Shown here: piece by piece, positions 29,301 to 37,540 of the stretch
Position numbering within the stretch: position 1 is the stretch's first letter
Layout: every line of letters starts with the position of its first letter
Assembly: GCF_043678055.1 (NCBI RefSeq)
Contig: NZ_JBHEQA010000003.1
Span: 186,001-250,000 of the forward strand
Reading direction: 5' to 3'
Length of the DNA: 64,000 bases
Source: Spongiimicrobium salis
GTDB lineage: Bacteria > Bacteroidota > Bacteroidia > Flavobacteriales > Flavobacteriaceae
The notes under the pieces: model-generated
What the model saw: the letters and a program-made list of their open reading frames with translations, nothing else
The model's database searches: none
Told to the model about the DNA's origin: nothing
Program-made: the position numbers and the translations under genes

Positions 29301-30920
29301 TGCGGAAAAATCATTTTCTTCTTCCACTAAACTTGCAAAGTTCATGGTCTTCAGACCATTTCCACGAATAGCGGCCAAAGTACCTGCCACTCTTGATTCA
29401 AAAGTAGTTGCCTGTGCACCATCAACGGTAATACTAAAATTAAGATCTCCATCTCCAGTGTTGGTAATATTCAAATCTCTGGTCACCACCTGAAATTGAT
29501 CTAGCGTTTCGTCATATTCCGTAGGGTCCACGCTGATAATTGGAACCTCGGTACCGTCCAATACACGAATAATGATTGGAATTTCAGAAACAATGTCCGT
29601 ACCTACAACGGTTAATACCACGCTTTCTTCATATACGCCGCCAGGAACATCAGCGGAATCAATATCTACGGTGATCGAACCACTTTCTCCAGAAGCAATC
29701 GTTAATTCCTCTGGGGCTATGGAAGCGATTAATAAGGAACCTTCGCTCGGAGTAACAGCGAGTATTATTTCATTTTCTGAAAGGTTTCTAATAGAGAATT
29801 CCTGAGTTCTAGTATCACCCACAAACAATTCATCTCTAAAATTCCTAGGAGTAGCGGAGATTGTAGATCCAGAAGATAATTGCCATCCCATATCCCTAAA
29901 ATGACCTCTCGTAATATCTCCAATATTAAAGTTGGATTCTGATTGCCCTATCGCTGGTGTCATTAATGAATTTACATCACCTGCAGGAAAAGTAGCTTCG
30001 TCCCAGTGGGCTAAACTAGAGCCGCCAGCAAAAGTAGTTGGCGCAAAAATTCTTGGATTTACTCCATTTAAGGCCGCAACGGCAAAGTTACCATCCACAA
30101 AAACATCATTACTTGTGATAGCATCTCCTAAGGCTACTGAAGGGTCTGGTAAATCGGAAAGTCGGTTCCCTTCTCCATCTACAAGAAATACACCAAAAAT
30201 GGAAAGATCTCCTCCTCTTCGTATCGTTCCACTTCCTGTATTTGTGTCAAATCCTCTTATAGCACTAAATCCAAGTCCATGTCCGATTTCATGCAACGCT
30301 ACAGAAACAAAATCAGTTTGACCTGCAGGAGTATTTCCATCCAAACCGAAATAAAAATTAATTCCTGTTCCCAAAGTTACTTGCAAGTCATTTCTATTGG
30401 GTATCAAATCCGTTCCAGCCAAGGAATTTGCCAAGGCAATTGGATACAATACATCTGGCTCGGGAGCCCCTGGAAAGTTAGCAACATCATTTAGAGCTCC
30501 AGCTTGGGCTAAAACTCCGGGAGCCAATCCTCCAAATTCAGCTGAAATTCGAATAGGTACTGAAGAGACTATTTCTTGTGCCCAAATGTCTATAGCAAAC
30601 TGGAAGGCGGCCATGGCCTCAGGGTTTGCCTGTGCACCAGGACCAAATTCTACAAGGATTTCAGCAGTAGGATTTCCTCTTCCCGTTAAGTTCAATTGTT
30701 TACTTCTGGCAGCAAGTTGCTCCATCCCTAGTCTAGAGTTCATCTCCTCATGCTTGACAGGACACGAAATTACTTCACCAGGAAATACCTCCATTTGCTG
30801 CGCCTGCAGCCCTTGCATACTTCCAAAAAGGAAAACAGTAAAAACTAGGAATAAGTGAATGGGATTTACGAAAGAATTTCGCATAGCATTCCCATCACTT
30901 ACGTGGTAATTTTTTTTCAT
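26361..30920 (-). CDS. Large secreted zincin-like metalloprotease with T9SS sorting domain
   Basis: 1519 aa. Two starts are possible: the ATG at 30920 or a second ATG at 30884 (residue 13), which sits directly before the hydrophobic signal segment. Residues about 84-350 are a zincin domain with HEIGHGLGF (His210, Glu211, His214), AHWDE (His305) and a Met-turn-like SLMTP (Met320). The residue at the usual third-ligand position of HExxHxxGxxH is Ala220, so His305 is my candidate third ligand. Then come ASH/Ig-like segments containing an MSRMS-like lectin-type insert around residues 560-760, three homologous modules of about 110 residues (1079-1425), and a type A T9SS sorting domain (LYPNPVVE ... 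GIYFLRL ... KIIKN) at the end. It is thus probably exported by type IX secretion and anchored or released at the surface. Confidence 0.85.
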   Translation of the reverse strand: MKKNYHVSDGNAMRNSFVNPIHLFLVFTVFLFGSMQGLQAQQMEVFPGEVISCPVKHEEMNSRLGMEQLAARSKQLNLTGRGNPTAEILVEFGPGAQANPEAMAAFQFAIDIWAQEIVSSVPIRISAEFGGLAPGVLAQAGALNDVANFPGAPEPDVLYPIALANSLAGTDLIPNRNDLQVTLGTGINFYFGLDGNTPAGQTDFVSVALHEIGHGLGFSAIRGFDTNTGSGTIRRGGDLSIFGVFLVDGEGNRLSDLPDPSVALGDAITSNDVFVDGNFAVAALNGVNPRIFAPTTFAGGSSLAHWDEATFPAGDVNSLMTPAIGQSESNFNIGDITRGHFRDMGWQLSSGSTISATPRNFRDELFVGDTRTQEFSIRNLSENEIILAVTPSEGSLLIASIAPEELTIASGESGSITVDIDSADVPGGVYEESVVLTVVGTDIVSEIPIIIRVLDGTEVPIISVDPTEYDETLDQFQVVTRDLNITNTGDGDLNFSITVDGAQATTFESRVAGTLAAIRGNGLKTMNFASLVEEENDFSALTTTLPVPALNTMVTSLFATDFEDFTPGDINGQMGWVAQLANNWVISDANPAEGALNLRSVSNGLGTGGGLPLAFSPVIAAGAEPFSVVSMRMSIEGTGTTWDVIPNSPTAGTIVTRVRFNPDRSVVIQQGGNLIATGVTAPEGFFNLRLAVDRDDATLTIFIDDTQIFAGTAFTPIIEQVVFLSLMETEGSILDVDNLEIIDGDENAPFVSVLPAEGTVAFGGNTTRVGVRFDTRSLEAGEYTATINVNSDDPETPTIEIPVSLTVTVPPTIAIDPASLEVSINTASDDELTRTETISISNSGASALDFNADVFALVDEISYDSGISATNNFVGVAGAPIIIATRFETSSDFTLNTIQNSYNTGPLQQVNITLAIIRGGATPNDGELLAVQSITDLNPDGELRREVLDTPLTFGAGEFFWVLHVYPNTGSPNQQGHDPNVPTPARANTYFFSLDGGANYINTTGFTFLTRALSDDFITLSPTTASVDPGQTVELQATFDATLLPNGVYNRDITITSNDPVNPTTIVATTFEVTGQVGVRSFSLINADTDEVLGTLNEGDVIDYNLLGTSNINIVANADNIGEGSVVFSLNGEANFQTENFAPYALGGDITGDFNAIELPLGQNQVIATSFTGPRGTGEQGASVGVTFEVIDTGLPQIADFFLIDTNTNTVIGTIADGGTIDPAVVDIDNLSITANIGTNEAGSVVFDFNGEAGFRTENVAPYSLGGDFEGVFTAVDFVEGINTVTATPFNNEGGEGRNGAPVTINFEVLAPAVDFLLVDADANTVLGAIPANFTLDLASFPIGLSIEARVSGTPVGSVVFDFNGASRFNIENFAPYALDGDIEGDFFPVNFPLGTNTVTAILYSEERGRGERIADFTISFEVVDTSVGEETEETNAAVLYPNPVVETATVTLEGEKKQTLKGIVFNLAGQVVYPEFDFDMNAQGSGTLDMANVPRGIYFLRLSDASGKLVSQTKIIKN
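26646..27686 (-). repeat. Three in-gene protein repeats of about 110 residues
   Basis: Residues about 1079-1193, 1199-1310 and 1315-1425 share the pattern FxLI/VD-x-(D/N)T-x-V-(L/I)G-x-I, GSVVFxFNG, ENxAPYxLGGD, GDF, LGxNxVTAT. They look like tandem beta-sandwich modules that hold the protease away from its sorting domain. Confidence 0.75.
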
Positions 30921-31270
30921 AGGTTCTTTTTTTAGATTAATTAAGGGCGGAATGTACAGTATTTAACAAGTTCTTACCAAAATTTTAACAGGGGCTATTT
31001 TTATGATTTCTTGCTTACAATCTGGAAGTAACGATTAGACTACTGGTTGTTAGTTTGTTATGATTTGAAAGTACACGAATAACTTTTTCGGAATATTTGT
31101 TACATTTAAAACAATTTGCATTTCATCGATAAAAAACGCTTTTCATCGATACTTCATTCTTTGAATTAAAATTGTATTTTTAAGCAAAATTCGTTATTTC
31201 GCATTATCCAACACTTTAAATCGATATTTTTTATCAATTCCATATTTTTTTGAGCACTTATCCGCATATT
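30921..31270. other. 350-nt intergenic region between divergent secreted-protein genes
   Basis: AT-rich sequence between the metalloprotease and amidohydrolase genes. No small ORF was found that could be supported. It carries two copies of TTTCATCGAT 20 nt apart and a third partial ATCGATA near 31219. No exact TAnnTTTG box was found on either strand; a near match AATATTTG lies at 31092-31099. Confidence 0.5.
31121..31150. promoter_or_regulatory. Paired direct repeat TTTCATCGAT
   Basis: TTTCATCGAT occurs at 31121-31130 and again at 31141-31150, start to start 20 nt, about two helical turns. The site sits about 120 nt before the amidohydrolase start. The geometry suits two protomers of a regulator on the same face of the DNA. 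Confidence 0.4.
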
Positions 31271-32854
31271 ATGAAAAATCTATATATTGTATCTCTCCTT
31301 TTCTTTTTATCAATTTCTAACGGTCTGGGGCAAACGGTCAGTGAAGGTCCTTTTCCACAACTTATTATTCGTGGCGTAATGCTGATCAATGGAAACGGAG
31401 CTCCTCCACGGGGTCCTGTAGACATCGTTGTTGAAAACAATAAAATTGCCCAAATCCAAGTAGTAGGTTATCCTGGAGTAACTATTAATGAGAGCAAAAG
31501 GCCCAAACTCAAAAAGGGGGGCAAAGAACTACAATGTGAAGGTATGTATCTCATGCCTGGTTTTATAGATATGCACGGACATATTGGTGGTATAGCCCAA
31601 GGAGCTGAACCCGATTATGTTTTTAAATTGTGGATGGCTCATGGAGTGACTACCGTAAGGGAACCTAGTGGACGTGGGGTGGACTTTGCATTGGCACTTA
31701 AAAAGAAAAGCGAAAAAAACGAAATCGTTGCTCCCAGAATTTTCGCCTATACTGGCTTTGGACAAGTGAGCAATACATTTAACCCTTTAAACGACGCTCC
31801 GATTTCCACACCTGAAATGGCAAGACAATGGATTCGGGCCAACGCCAAAAAAGGGGCAGATGGAGTGAAGTTTTTTGGAGCGGCTCCCGACATCATGGCG
31901 GCAGCATTGGATGAAAATAAAAAACTAGGTTTGCGTTCTGCTTGCCATCATGCCCAATTGGATGTTGCACAATGGAACGTGCTGCATTCGGCAAGAGCGG
32001 GTTTAACCTCTATGGAGCATTGGTATGGGCTACCCGAAGCCTTATTTGAGGATCGTACCGTGCAAGACTACCCCTTGGATTATAATTATCAAAATGAACA
32101 GAATCGTTTTGAAGAGGCCGGAAAGTTATGGAAACAAGCCGCTAAACCTTTTTCCGACCATTGGAATAGTGTCATGAATGAATTAATTGATCTGGACTTC
32201 ACCTTAGATCCCACCTTTAATATTTATGAAGCCAGCAGGGATTTACAGCGAGCGCGAAGGGCGGAATGGCATGAGACCTATACCTTGCCCTCCCTATGGG
32301 ATTTTTATCAACCCAGTAAAATATCCCATGGATCGTATTGGCACGATTGGGGTACAGAACAGGAAGTTGCCTGGAAGGAAAATTTCAAGCTGTGGATGAC
32401 TTTTATCAATGAATATAAAAATAGAGGAGGCCGGGTTACCACAGGTTCAGATTCCGGGTTTATATTTCAATTGTATGGTTTTGCGTATATCCGGGAACTG
32501 GAATTGTTGCGCGAAGCTGGCTTTCACCCCCTAGAAGTCATTAGATCTGCTACACTGAATGGTGCAGAAGCCTTGGGCATGGAAGATAAAATAGGAAGCG
32601 TAAGTGTAGGCAAATTGGCCGATTTTGTCATCGTGGCCGAAAATCCGCTTAAAAATTTAAAAGTGCTCTACGGAACCGGAGCTGTTAAACTAACGGAAGA
32701 TAATGAAGTAGTCCGTGTAGGAGGAGTAAAGTATACTATTAAAGATGGTATTGTATATGACGCAAAACAACTTTTAGCTGATGTTAAACGTATGGTAGAT
32801 CTTGAAAAGCAAAAATCAAATTATAAGATCTTACAACCAGGAATCAAACAATAA
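31271..32854 (+). CDS. Secreted amidohydrolase (imidazolonepropionase-like superfamily)
   Basis: 527 aa from the ATG at 31271, which begins a clean signal peptide (MKNLYIVSLLFFLSISNGLGQ); a TTG at 31250 would add seven residues and is less likely. The amidohydrolase metal site is visible: MPGFIDMHGH (first His pair), GVKFFGA (a position that often holds the bridging Lys), ACHHAQ, SMEHWYG and TTGSDSGF (final Asp). The C-terminal GSVSVGKLADFVIV block closes the small beta domain typical of this superfamily. It probably hydrolyses a cyclic amide or dipeptide in the periplasm, but the substrate cannot be read from the sequence. The gene is divergent from the large metalloprotease. Confidence 0.85.
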   Translation: MKNLYIVSLLFFLSISNGLGQTVSEGPFPQLIIRGVMLINGNGAPPRGPVDIVVENNKIAQIQVVGYPGVTINESKRPKLKKGGKELQCEGMYLMPGFIDMHGHIGGIAQGAEPDYVFKLWMAHGVTTVREPSGRGVDFALALKKKSEKNEIVAPRIFAYTGFGQVSNTFNPLNDAPISTPEMARQWIRANAKKGADGVKFFGAAPDIMAAALDENKKLGLRSACHHAQLDVAQWNVLHSARAGLTSMEHWYGLPEALFEDRTVQDYPLDYNYQNEQNRFEEAGKLWKQAAKPFSDHWNSVMNELIDLDFTLDPTFNIYEASRDLQRARRAEWHETYTLPSLWDFYQPSKISHGSYWHDWGTEQEVAWKENFKLWMTFINEYKNRGGRVTTGSDSGFIFQLYGFAYIRELELLREAGFHPLEVIRSATLNGAEALGMEDKIGSVSVGKLADFVIVAENPLKNLKVLYGTGAVKLTEDNEVVRVGGVKYTIKDGIVYDAKQLLADVKRMVDLEKQKSNYKILQPGIKQ

Positions 32855-32874
32855 TATCCCAAACATGCTATGGG

Positions 32875-32991
32875 TTATCTACGCTTTACGCGAACGGGAA
32901 TAGGGCGCATTTGCTCTTTTTCTTTTCTTGGTTTTATGGTTAAAATAGTATATGCTGTGAATAGGATGATTAAACTACCAATGATTATCAT
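32875..32991 (-). CDS. 38-aa membrane miniprotein
   Basis: ATG at 32989-32991 to TAA at 32875-32877. The product starts MIIIGSLIILFTAYTILTI, one membrane helix, and continues with a basic tail (KPRKEKEQ, RVKRR). Its start lies two nt after the stop of the upstream 90-aa gene, a spacing typical of co-translated genes and the main reason to believe it. It ends 20 nt from the convergent amidohydrolase stop. Function unknown. Confidence 0.5.
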   Translation of the reverse strand: MIIIGSLIILFTAYTILTIKPRKEKEQMRPIPVRVKRR

Positions 32992-32993
32992 AA

Positions 32994-33266
32994 TTATGCC
33001 AATTTAGATTTGCTTCTTTTTGTTTTGAAAGACAAGGCTTTCTTTACTCTTGAGTTTTTGAACATATATAAACGAGCTACGCTATTGTCATTTTTCTTTG
33101 TAGCAGGGGTAAAAGTATTCAACGTATTTTCCAAGGTTGTGGTTGTAGTTACCACAGTAGTAGTAATTGTGTTTACTTTAGTCTCAGTTTTACGGTTGGT
33201 ATCTTGAGCCTGAGTTGAAAAAATTCCTAAGAAGATAACGAAAAGTAAAGTGATAATTGCTTTCAT
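32994..33266 (-). CDS. Small secreted Thr-rich protein
   Basis: 90 aa. A clear signal peptide (MKAIITLLFVIFLGIFSTQAQ) with an Ala-Gln cleavage site is followed by a Thr-rich stretch (TITTTVVTTTTT) and a basic C-terminus (KKALSFKTKRSKSKLA). The mature protein is about 69 residues, low complexity, and probably extended or disordered. No family is recognised. It is the first gene of a mini-operon with the 38-aa membrane protein. Confidence 0.6.
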   Translation of the reverse strand: MKAIITLLFVIFLGIFSTQAQDTNRKTETKVNTITTTVVTTTTTLENTLNTFTPATKKNDNSVARLYMFKNSRVKKALSFKTKRSKSKLA

Positions 33267-33378
33267 AATATGCGATTTGGGTTACGTAAATTTAACTCCA
33301 AGATGGCCTTGACCCCCTTTAAAAATCGCTCAAACCCTATTATCTTTCGGTAAATGACAAAAAGTTAGATGTAGTGTA

Positions 33379-33423
33379 AAAAAAGTCCGATAAACGTTTT
33401 TGGTGTGAAAAACACTTTATCGA
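33379..33423 (-). terminator. Probable terminator downstream of the ybbP-like gene
   Basis: An interrupted stem pairs CGATAAA with TTTATCG and, inside it, GTTTTT with AAAAAC, within 33389-33423. On the minus strand it is followed by GGAC and seven T residues. It lies about 120 nt past the permease stop. Confidence 0.5.
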
Positions 33424-33544
33424 AACAATATGATTTTAATCGAGATTTAAATCCCCACTGAAAAGAAAAAAATATGTTGGGATTGTAGTTTTTGAAGCAT
33501 CTAAAATGGTTCCAACCCCAAAACCTTATATGTTATTGGATACA

Positions 33545-36094
33545 CTAGCCTTCCCTTCGCAATACGGCTAAGGGAGGGCTTTTAAGTACGCCACTACTAT
33601 TGGTTAAACCAATTGCCAATACCAGAGCTGTAATACCTGGTATCAATACAAGAAAGGGAACCCAGGAAGGAACAAAGGAAGCTTCGAATACGAAACTTGC
33701 CAATAATTGACTACTGATCAAGGACAATACCACTCCCATGCCACTACCCAAAATACCAAGGTAGAAATATTCCAGGGCAGTTATTTTGAGTATTTGCTTT
33801 CCTTTGGCCCCTAAAGTTCTAAGCAGCACACTTTCCCGTATACGTTGATATTTACTTGTACGTACCGACCCTATCAACACAATAATCCCTGTTAGAATAC
33901 TGAAAAAGGCCATAAAATTAATGACCCATGAAATTTTGGTCAAGACACTTTGCACCAAGCTAAGTATTTGACGTAGGTCCAAAATAGAAACATTGGGAAA
34001 CTTCTTCACCAATTCACGTTGTAAGGAAGCCGAGGCCTCTGCTGTAGGCACATTGGTAGTCAACACATGAAATTGGGGCGCCTTCTCTAAAACTCCCGTA
34101 GGAAATAATATGGAAAAATTCAATTGCATTCGTCCCCAATCTACTGCGCGGATACTGCCCACTACCGTTTCCATTAATACCCCTTGTACATTAAAGGTTA
34201 TTGGATCTCCAATCTTTACTTGGGCATCTCTTGCTATATTGTCCGATATGGATATTGCTATTGGTCCATCCCCCACTCTTTTTGAGGTCCATTCACCTTC
34301 CACTAATTTTTCAGAAGCGATCAAGGAGTCCCTATAAGTGACTCGAAACTCATGATTCAGAATCCATTCATTGACATTCGCTGTAGAATCGCTACGTATT
34401 TCATTAATAGGTCGTTCCTTAATGCTATGCACGCGCATGGTGATGATAGGAATATTGTTAATGATAGGCAATCCCTTAGGTGTTATGCTATTTACAAGGG
34501 CTTCCTTTTGCTCGGATTGAATGTCCAGTAAAATCATATTAGGACTTTGCGCACTATCTTCCAGCTCTGCCTTGGCCAACAACATATCTTTGGTAAAATA
34601 TAAAGTACTGATCAAAAAAGTTCCCAGACCAATGGCCAGTAACAATACCATGGTTTGATTGTTTGGCCTAAAGAGATTTAGCATGCTTTGTCTGCTGGTA
34701 AACCCCCAAGAAGTCGGAAAATATTTCTTTAAAAGGCGCATAAAGGCAATAGCTATTCCTGCCAAAATAGAAAAAGTGAACAAAATGGTACCTACAAACC
34801 CTAAGGCACTTACCCAATTCTCCAACAACCAATAGGAAAACAAAAAGATAAAAAATAGGATGCCCAATAGCATAAGTACCTTTGCCTTTCTTGTGGTATT
34901 TTTTGAATTCTCCTGCACTCGAAGTACTTGCAAAGGAGAAGTATACCAAGTCCCCATCAATGGCAATAACGCAAAAAGAACGGACATGAGCACGCCGAGA
35001 AGCAATCCCATAATTACGGGTTGCCATGCAAAGGACAAACTCACTTCAAAAGGAAGAAAGTCTTGTAGAATCAAAGGAAAAGATTGTTGCAATAAAAGTC
35101 CGATCAAGGTACCTATAATTCCTCCCAACAACCCCATACCTATAATCTGCAGAAGAAAAATAAAAAAGGTCTGTTTTCTACTTGCTCCCATACATTTCAA
35201 TATGGCCACAGTAGCTAATTTCTCTCTAATGTAAATGTGCACCGAACTGGCTATCCCTACACAACCAAGAAGTAAGGCGATAAACGCGATTAAATTTAAA
35301 AACTTGCCCACATTGCCATAACGTTCCCCCATTTGCTGACTTGTAACCGTATGTGTATCCAAATCAGCATCTTCGGCATCCAAAATCGGATCTAAAACGG
35401 CATCCAACACTTCTAGGTCTGTAGTAGGTTCGGCCACAAAAAAATATTGATATTCCAAGCGACTCCCTACTTGTAAGAGTCCTGTTTCCTCTATACGGTC
35501 AAAAGGCATTAAAACAGGTGGGGCCACGGATGTAGATATGGCAGAACTTCCAGGTACAGATTTTAGTGCTCCGCTTATGGGTAAAATGGCATTCCCGATT
35601 TTGATACTATCACCAACTTTTAAATTGTATTGCAACATTACAGTGGCATCTACCAAAGCCCCTCCCTCTTCCTGATAGGTTTTGGCCGCGCTGATCGGCT
35701 CCGTGTCCAATTCTCCATAAAAAGGATATCCTCCTTCCATGCCTCGTATGCGCACCAATTTAGCTCCGTCATTTTTTGGAAATGCAGCCATAGAAGCAAA
35801 ATTGACTTCCATGGCATCTGCTCCTCCCAAAGAGTCTATAATCCCTTGTACCCGTTCATTGGGAAGCTGTCGACTGTCAATAATGAAATCGGCCCCCATA
35901 AGGGCTTTGGATTGCGTTGCAATATTTTCCTTTAAGTTTTCACTAAAGGATTGTATAGATACTACGGCTCCTATTCCAAGGATGATCGATGCCATAAAAA
36001 GAAGAAGTCTACGACCACTGGCCTTCCCATCGCGCCAAGCCATTTTAAGCAACCATTGAAAACCCGCCTTTGAAGTTGTACTATATGCCGTCAC
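33545..36094 (-). CDS. ybbP: ABC transporter permease, YbbP-like (FtsX/MacB fold)
   Basis: 849 aa with ten predicted membrane segments in the arrangement of YbbP-type permeases: an N-terminal helix, a periplasmic domain, three helices, a central pair, a second periplasmic domain, and a C-terminal FtsX block of three helices (SILTGIIVLIGSVRTSKYQRIRE). It is the partner of the ATPase two nt upstream. With the divergent TesA-like gene this reproduces the tesA/ybbA/ybbP layout of E. coli. Family knowledge suggests export of, or force transmission to, a periplasmic lipid or lipoprotein substrate; the true substrate is not known. Confidence 0.85.
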   Translation of the reverse strand: MTAYSTTSKAGFQWLLKMAWRDGKASGRRLLLFMASIILGIGAVVSIQSFSENLKENIATQSKALMGADFIIDSRQLPNERVQGIIDSLGGADAMEVNFASMAAFPKNDGAKLVRIRGMEGGYPFYGELDTEPISAAKTYQEEGGALVDATVMLQYNLKVGDSIKIGNAILPISGALKSVPGSSAISTSVAPPVLMPFDRIEETGLLQVGSRLEYQYFFVAEPTTDLEVLDAVLDPILDAEDADLDTHTVTSQQMGERYGNVGKFLNLIAFIALLLGCVGIASSVHIYIREKLATVAILKCMGASRKQTFFIFLLQIIGMGLLGGIIGTLIGLLLQQSFPLILQDFLPFEVSLSFAWQPVIMGLLLGVLMSVLFALLPLMGTWYTSPLQVLRVQENSKNTTRKAKVLMLLGILFFIFLFSYWLLENWVSALGFVGTILFTFSILAGIAIAFMRLLKKYFPTSWGFTSRQSMLNLFRPNNQTMVLLLAIGLGTFLISTLYFTKDMLLAKAELEDSAQSPNMILLDIQSEQKEALVNSITPKGLPIINNIPIITMRVHSIKERPINEIRSDSTANVNEWILNHEFRVTYRDSLIASEKLVEGEWTSKRVGDGPIAISISDNIARDAQVKIGDPITFNVQGVLMETVVGSIRAVDWGRMQLNFSILFPTGVLEKAPQFHVLTTNVPTAEASASLQRELVKKFPNVSILDLRQILSLVQSVLTKISWVINFMAFFSILTGIIVLIGSVRTSKYQRIRESVLLRTLGAKGKQILKITALEYFYLGILGSGMGVVLSLISSQLLASFVFEASFVPSWVPFLVLIPGITALVLAIGLTNSSGVLKSPPLAVLRREG

Positions 36095-36096
36095 AA

Positions 36097-36780
36097 TTAT
36101 ATCGTACTTTCATTAACTACTATTCGTCCTCCTTTTAATCGTAAGATATGCTGTGTCCGTCCCGCAAGATCCAAATCGTGCGTAACAATGACCAATGTAG
36201 TTCCGGCCTCTTTATTCAATTCAAATAACAACTGGATGACTTTCTCCCCTGTTTCTTCATCCAAATTCCCGGTAGGTTCATCTGCAAATAGTATAGAAGG
36301 CTTATTGGAAAATGCCCTGGCCAACGCTACTCGTTGCTGTTCCCCACCAGAAAGTTGGGAGGGATAATGATGAAACCGATCTGCCAAGCCCACTTTATCC
36401 AACAACTCCATACTGGAACGAGAGGCATTTTTAACGCCCTGTAATTCCAAGGGAATACTCACATTTTCCAATGCAGTCAAGGTGGGGAGCAATTGAAAGT
36501 TTTGAAAAATAAACCCTACTTCCTTATTTCTCAATTGGGCCCGCTGATCTTCGTTTAAATCCTGTAAGGAAGTCCCACAAAGTGAAATACTCCCTGTTTC
36601 AGGTTTATCCAAACCGGCACATAGGCCCAATAAGGTCGTTTTCCCGCTTCCCGAAGGACCAACAATCGAAAACGTGGCTCCTGCATCTACAGCAAAAGAA
36701 ATATCTTCCAATACTGTTAATTTTTTCGACCCGCTCGTATAGCTTTTTCCTAGGTGGTCAACGTTTAATATCTTTGACAT
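36097..36780 (-). CDS. ybbA: ABC transporter ATP-binding protein, YbbA-like
   Basis: 227 aa of the LolD/MacB ATPase group. Walker A GPSGSGKTT, Q-loop FIFQNFQLLPTLTALENV, signature LSGGEQQRVALARA, Walker B ILFADEPTGNLDE and switch His (VIVTHD) are all present. Only two nt separate its stop from the permease start. It drives the YbbP-like permease. The ATG at 36780 is divergent from, and 59 nt away from, the TesA-like gene, so a shared regulatory region is likely. Confidence 0.9.
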   Translation of the reverse strand: MSKILNVDHLGKSYTSGSKKLTVLEDISFAVDAGATFSIVGPSGSGKTTLLGLCAGLDKPETGSISLCGTSLQDLNEDQRAQLRNKEVGFIFQNFQLLPTLTALENVSIPLELQGVKNASRSSMELLDKVGLADRFHHYPSQLSGGEQQRVALARAFSNKPSILFADEPTGNLDEETGEKVIQLLFELNKEAGTTLVIVTHDLDLAGRTQHILRLKGGRIVVNESTI

Positions 36781-36839
36781 CTAACTTATTTTCAACGAAA
36801 GGCAAAATAAGGAAATGATTTGAATATATACCACTTAAC

Positions 36840-37532
36840 ATGATACAGTCCTTCTTAAAGTTTCGTTATTTTTTTATGTTTCTACTTGCCTTATCCTGTA
36901 AGGATGCTACCGAGAAAAACGAAAATGTTACTACTAGCGTTGAGGGTGTACAAAAAGAAGCTTCTACCCCTACAAAAACAAAGACCATTCTTTTTTTCGG
37001 TGATAGCCTTACGGCTGGGTATGGTCTTGATCCGGAAGAAGCCTTTCCTGCCCTTATACAGCAACAGTTAGATTCGCTTCAACTGAAATATACCGTAATC
37101 AATTCGGGTTTAAGTGGCGAAACCACGGCCAGTGGCAAAAACAGACTGGAGTGGGTCTTAAACCAAAAAATAGATGTTTTTGTCCTAGAACTTGGTGCCA
37201 ATGACGGACTTAGGGGTATTCCTTTATCGGAAACCCGTTTGAACTTACAACTCATCATCGATGCAGTTAAAGAAGAAAATCCTGAAGTCCAGATTGTATT
37301 GGCAGGTATGCAAATTCCTCCAAATATGGGCCAGGAATACACCTTAGAATTCAGCACTATTTTTCCTCAGCTTGCGGAGGCAAACAACATCCATTTGATT
37401 CCTTTCTTATTGAAAGATGTAGGAGGCATTCCCCAATTAAATCAGAGCGATGGGATACATCCCACCATTGAGGGGCATAAAATAGTAGCTACCAATATGT
37501 GGAAGACCTTAGGACCTATTGTCATGGAATAA
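36840..37532 (+). CDS. tesA: TesA-like SGNH esterase (lipoprotein)
   Basis: 230 aa. Lipobox ALSC places the lipidated Cys at residue 20, then an acidic/Thr linker to about residue 47. The SGNH hydrolase domain follows: FFGDSLTAGYG (nucleophile Ser56), INSGLSGETT (block II Gly), LELGANDGLRG (block III Asn) and SDGIHPTIEGH (block V Asp and His). It is related to the multifunctional thioesterase/arylesterase TesA, but here the enzyme is a lipoprotein rather than a soluble periplasmic protein. Its position divergent from ybbA-ybbP is the same as in Proteobacteria. Confidence 0.9.
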   Translation: MIQSFLKFRYFFMFLLALSCKDATEKNENVTTSVEGVQKEASTPTKTKTILFFGDSLTAGYGLDPEEAFPALIQQQLDSLQLKYTVINSGLSGETTASGKNRLEWVLNQKIDVFVLELGANDGLRGIPLSETRLNLQLIIDAVKEENPEVQIVLAGMQIPPNMGQEYTLEFSTIFPQLAEANNIHLIPFLLKDVGGIPQLNQSDGIHPTIEGHKIVATNMWKTLGPIVME

Positions 37533-37540
37533 TTCCTAAT

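Noticed and set aside
26521..29493. Several Ser/Thr/Pro-rich frames antisense to the large metalloprotease gene
   Set aside because: They reflect the codon bias of a Thr- and Gly-rich secreted protein read backwards.
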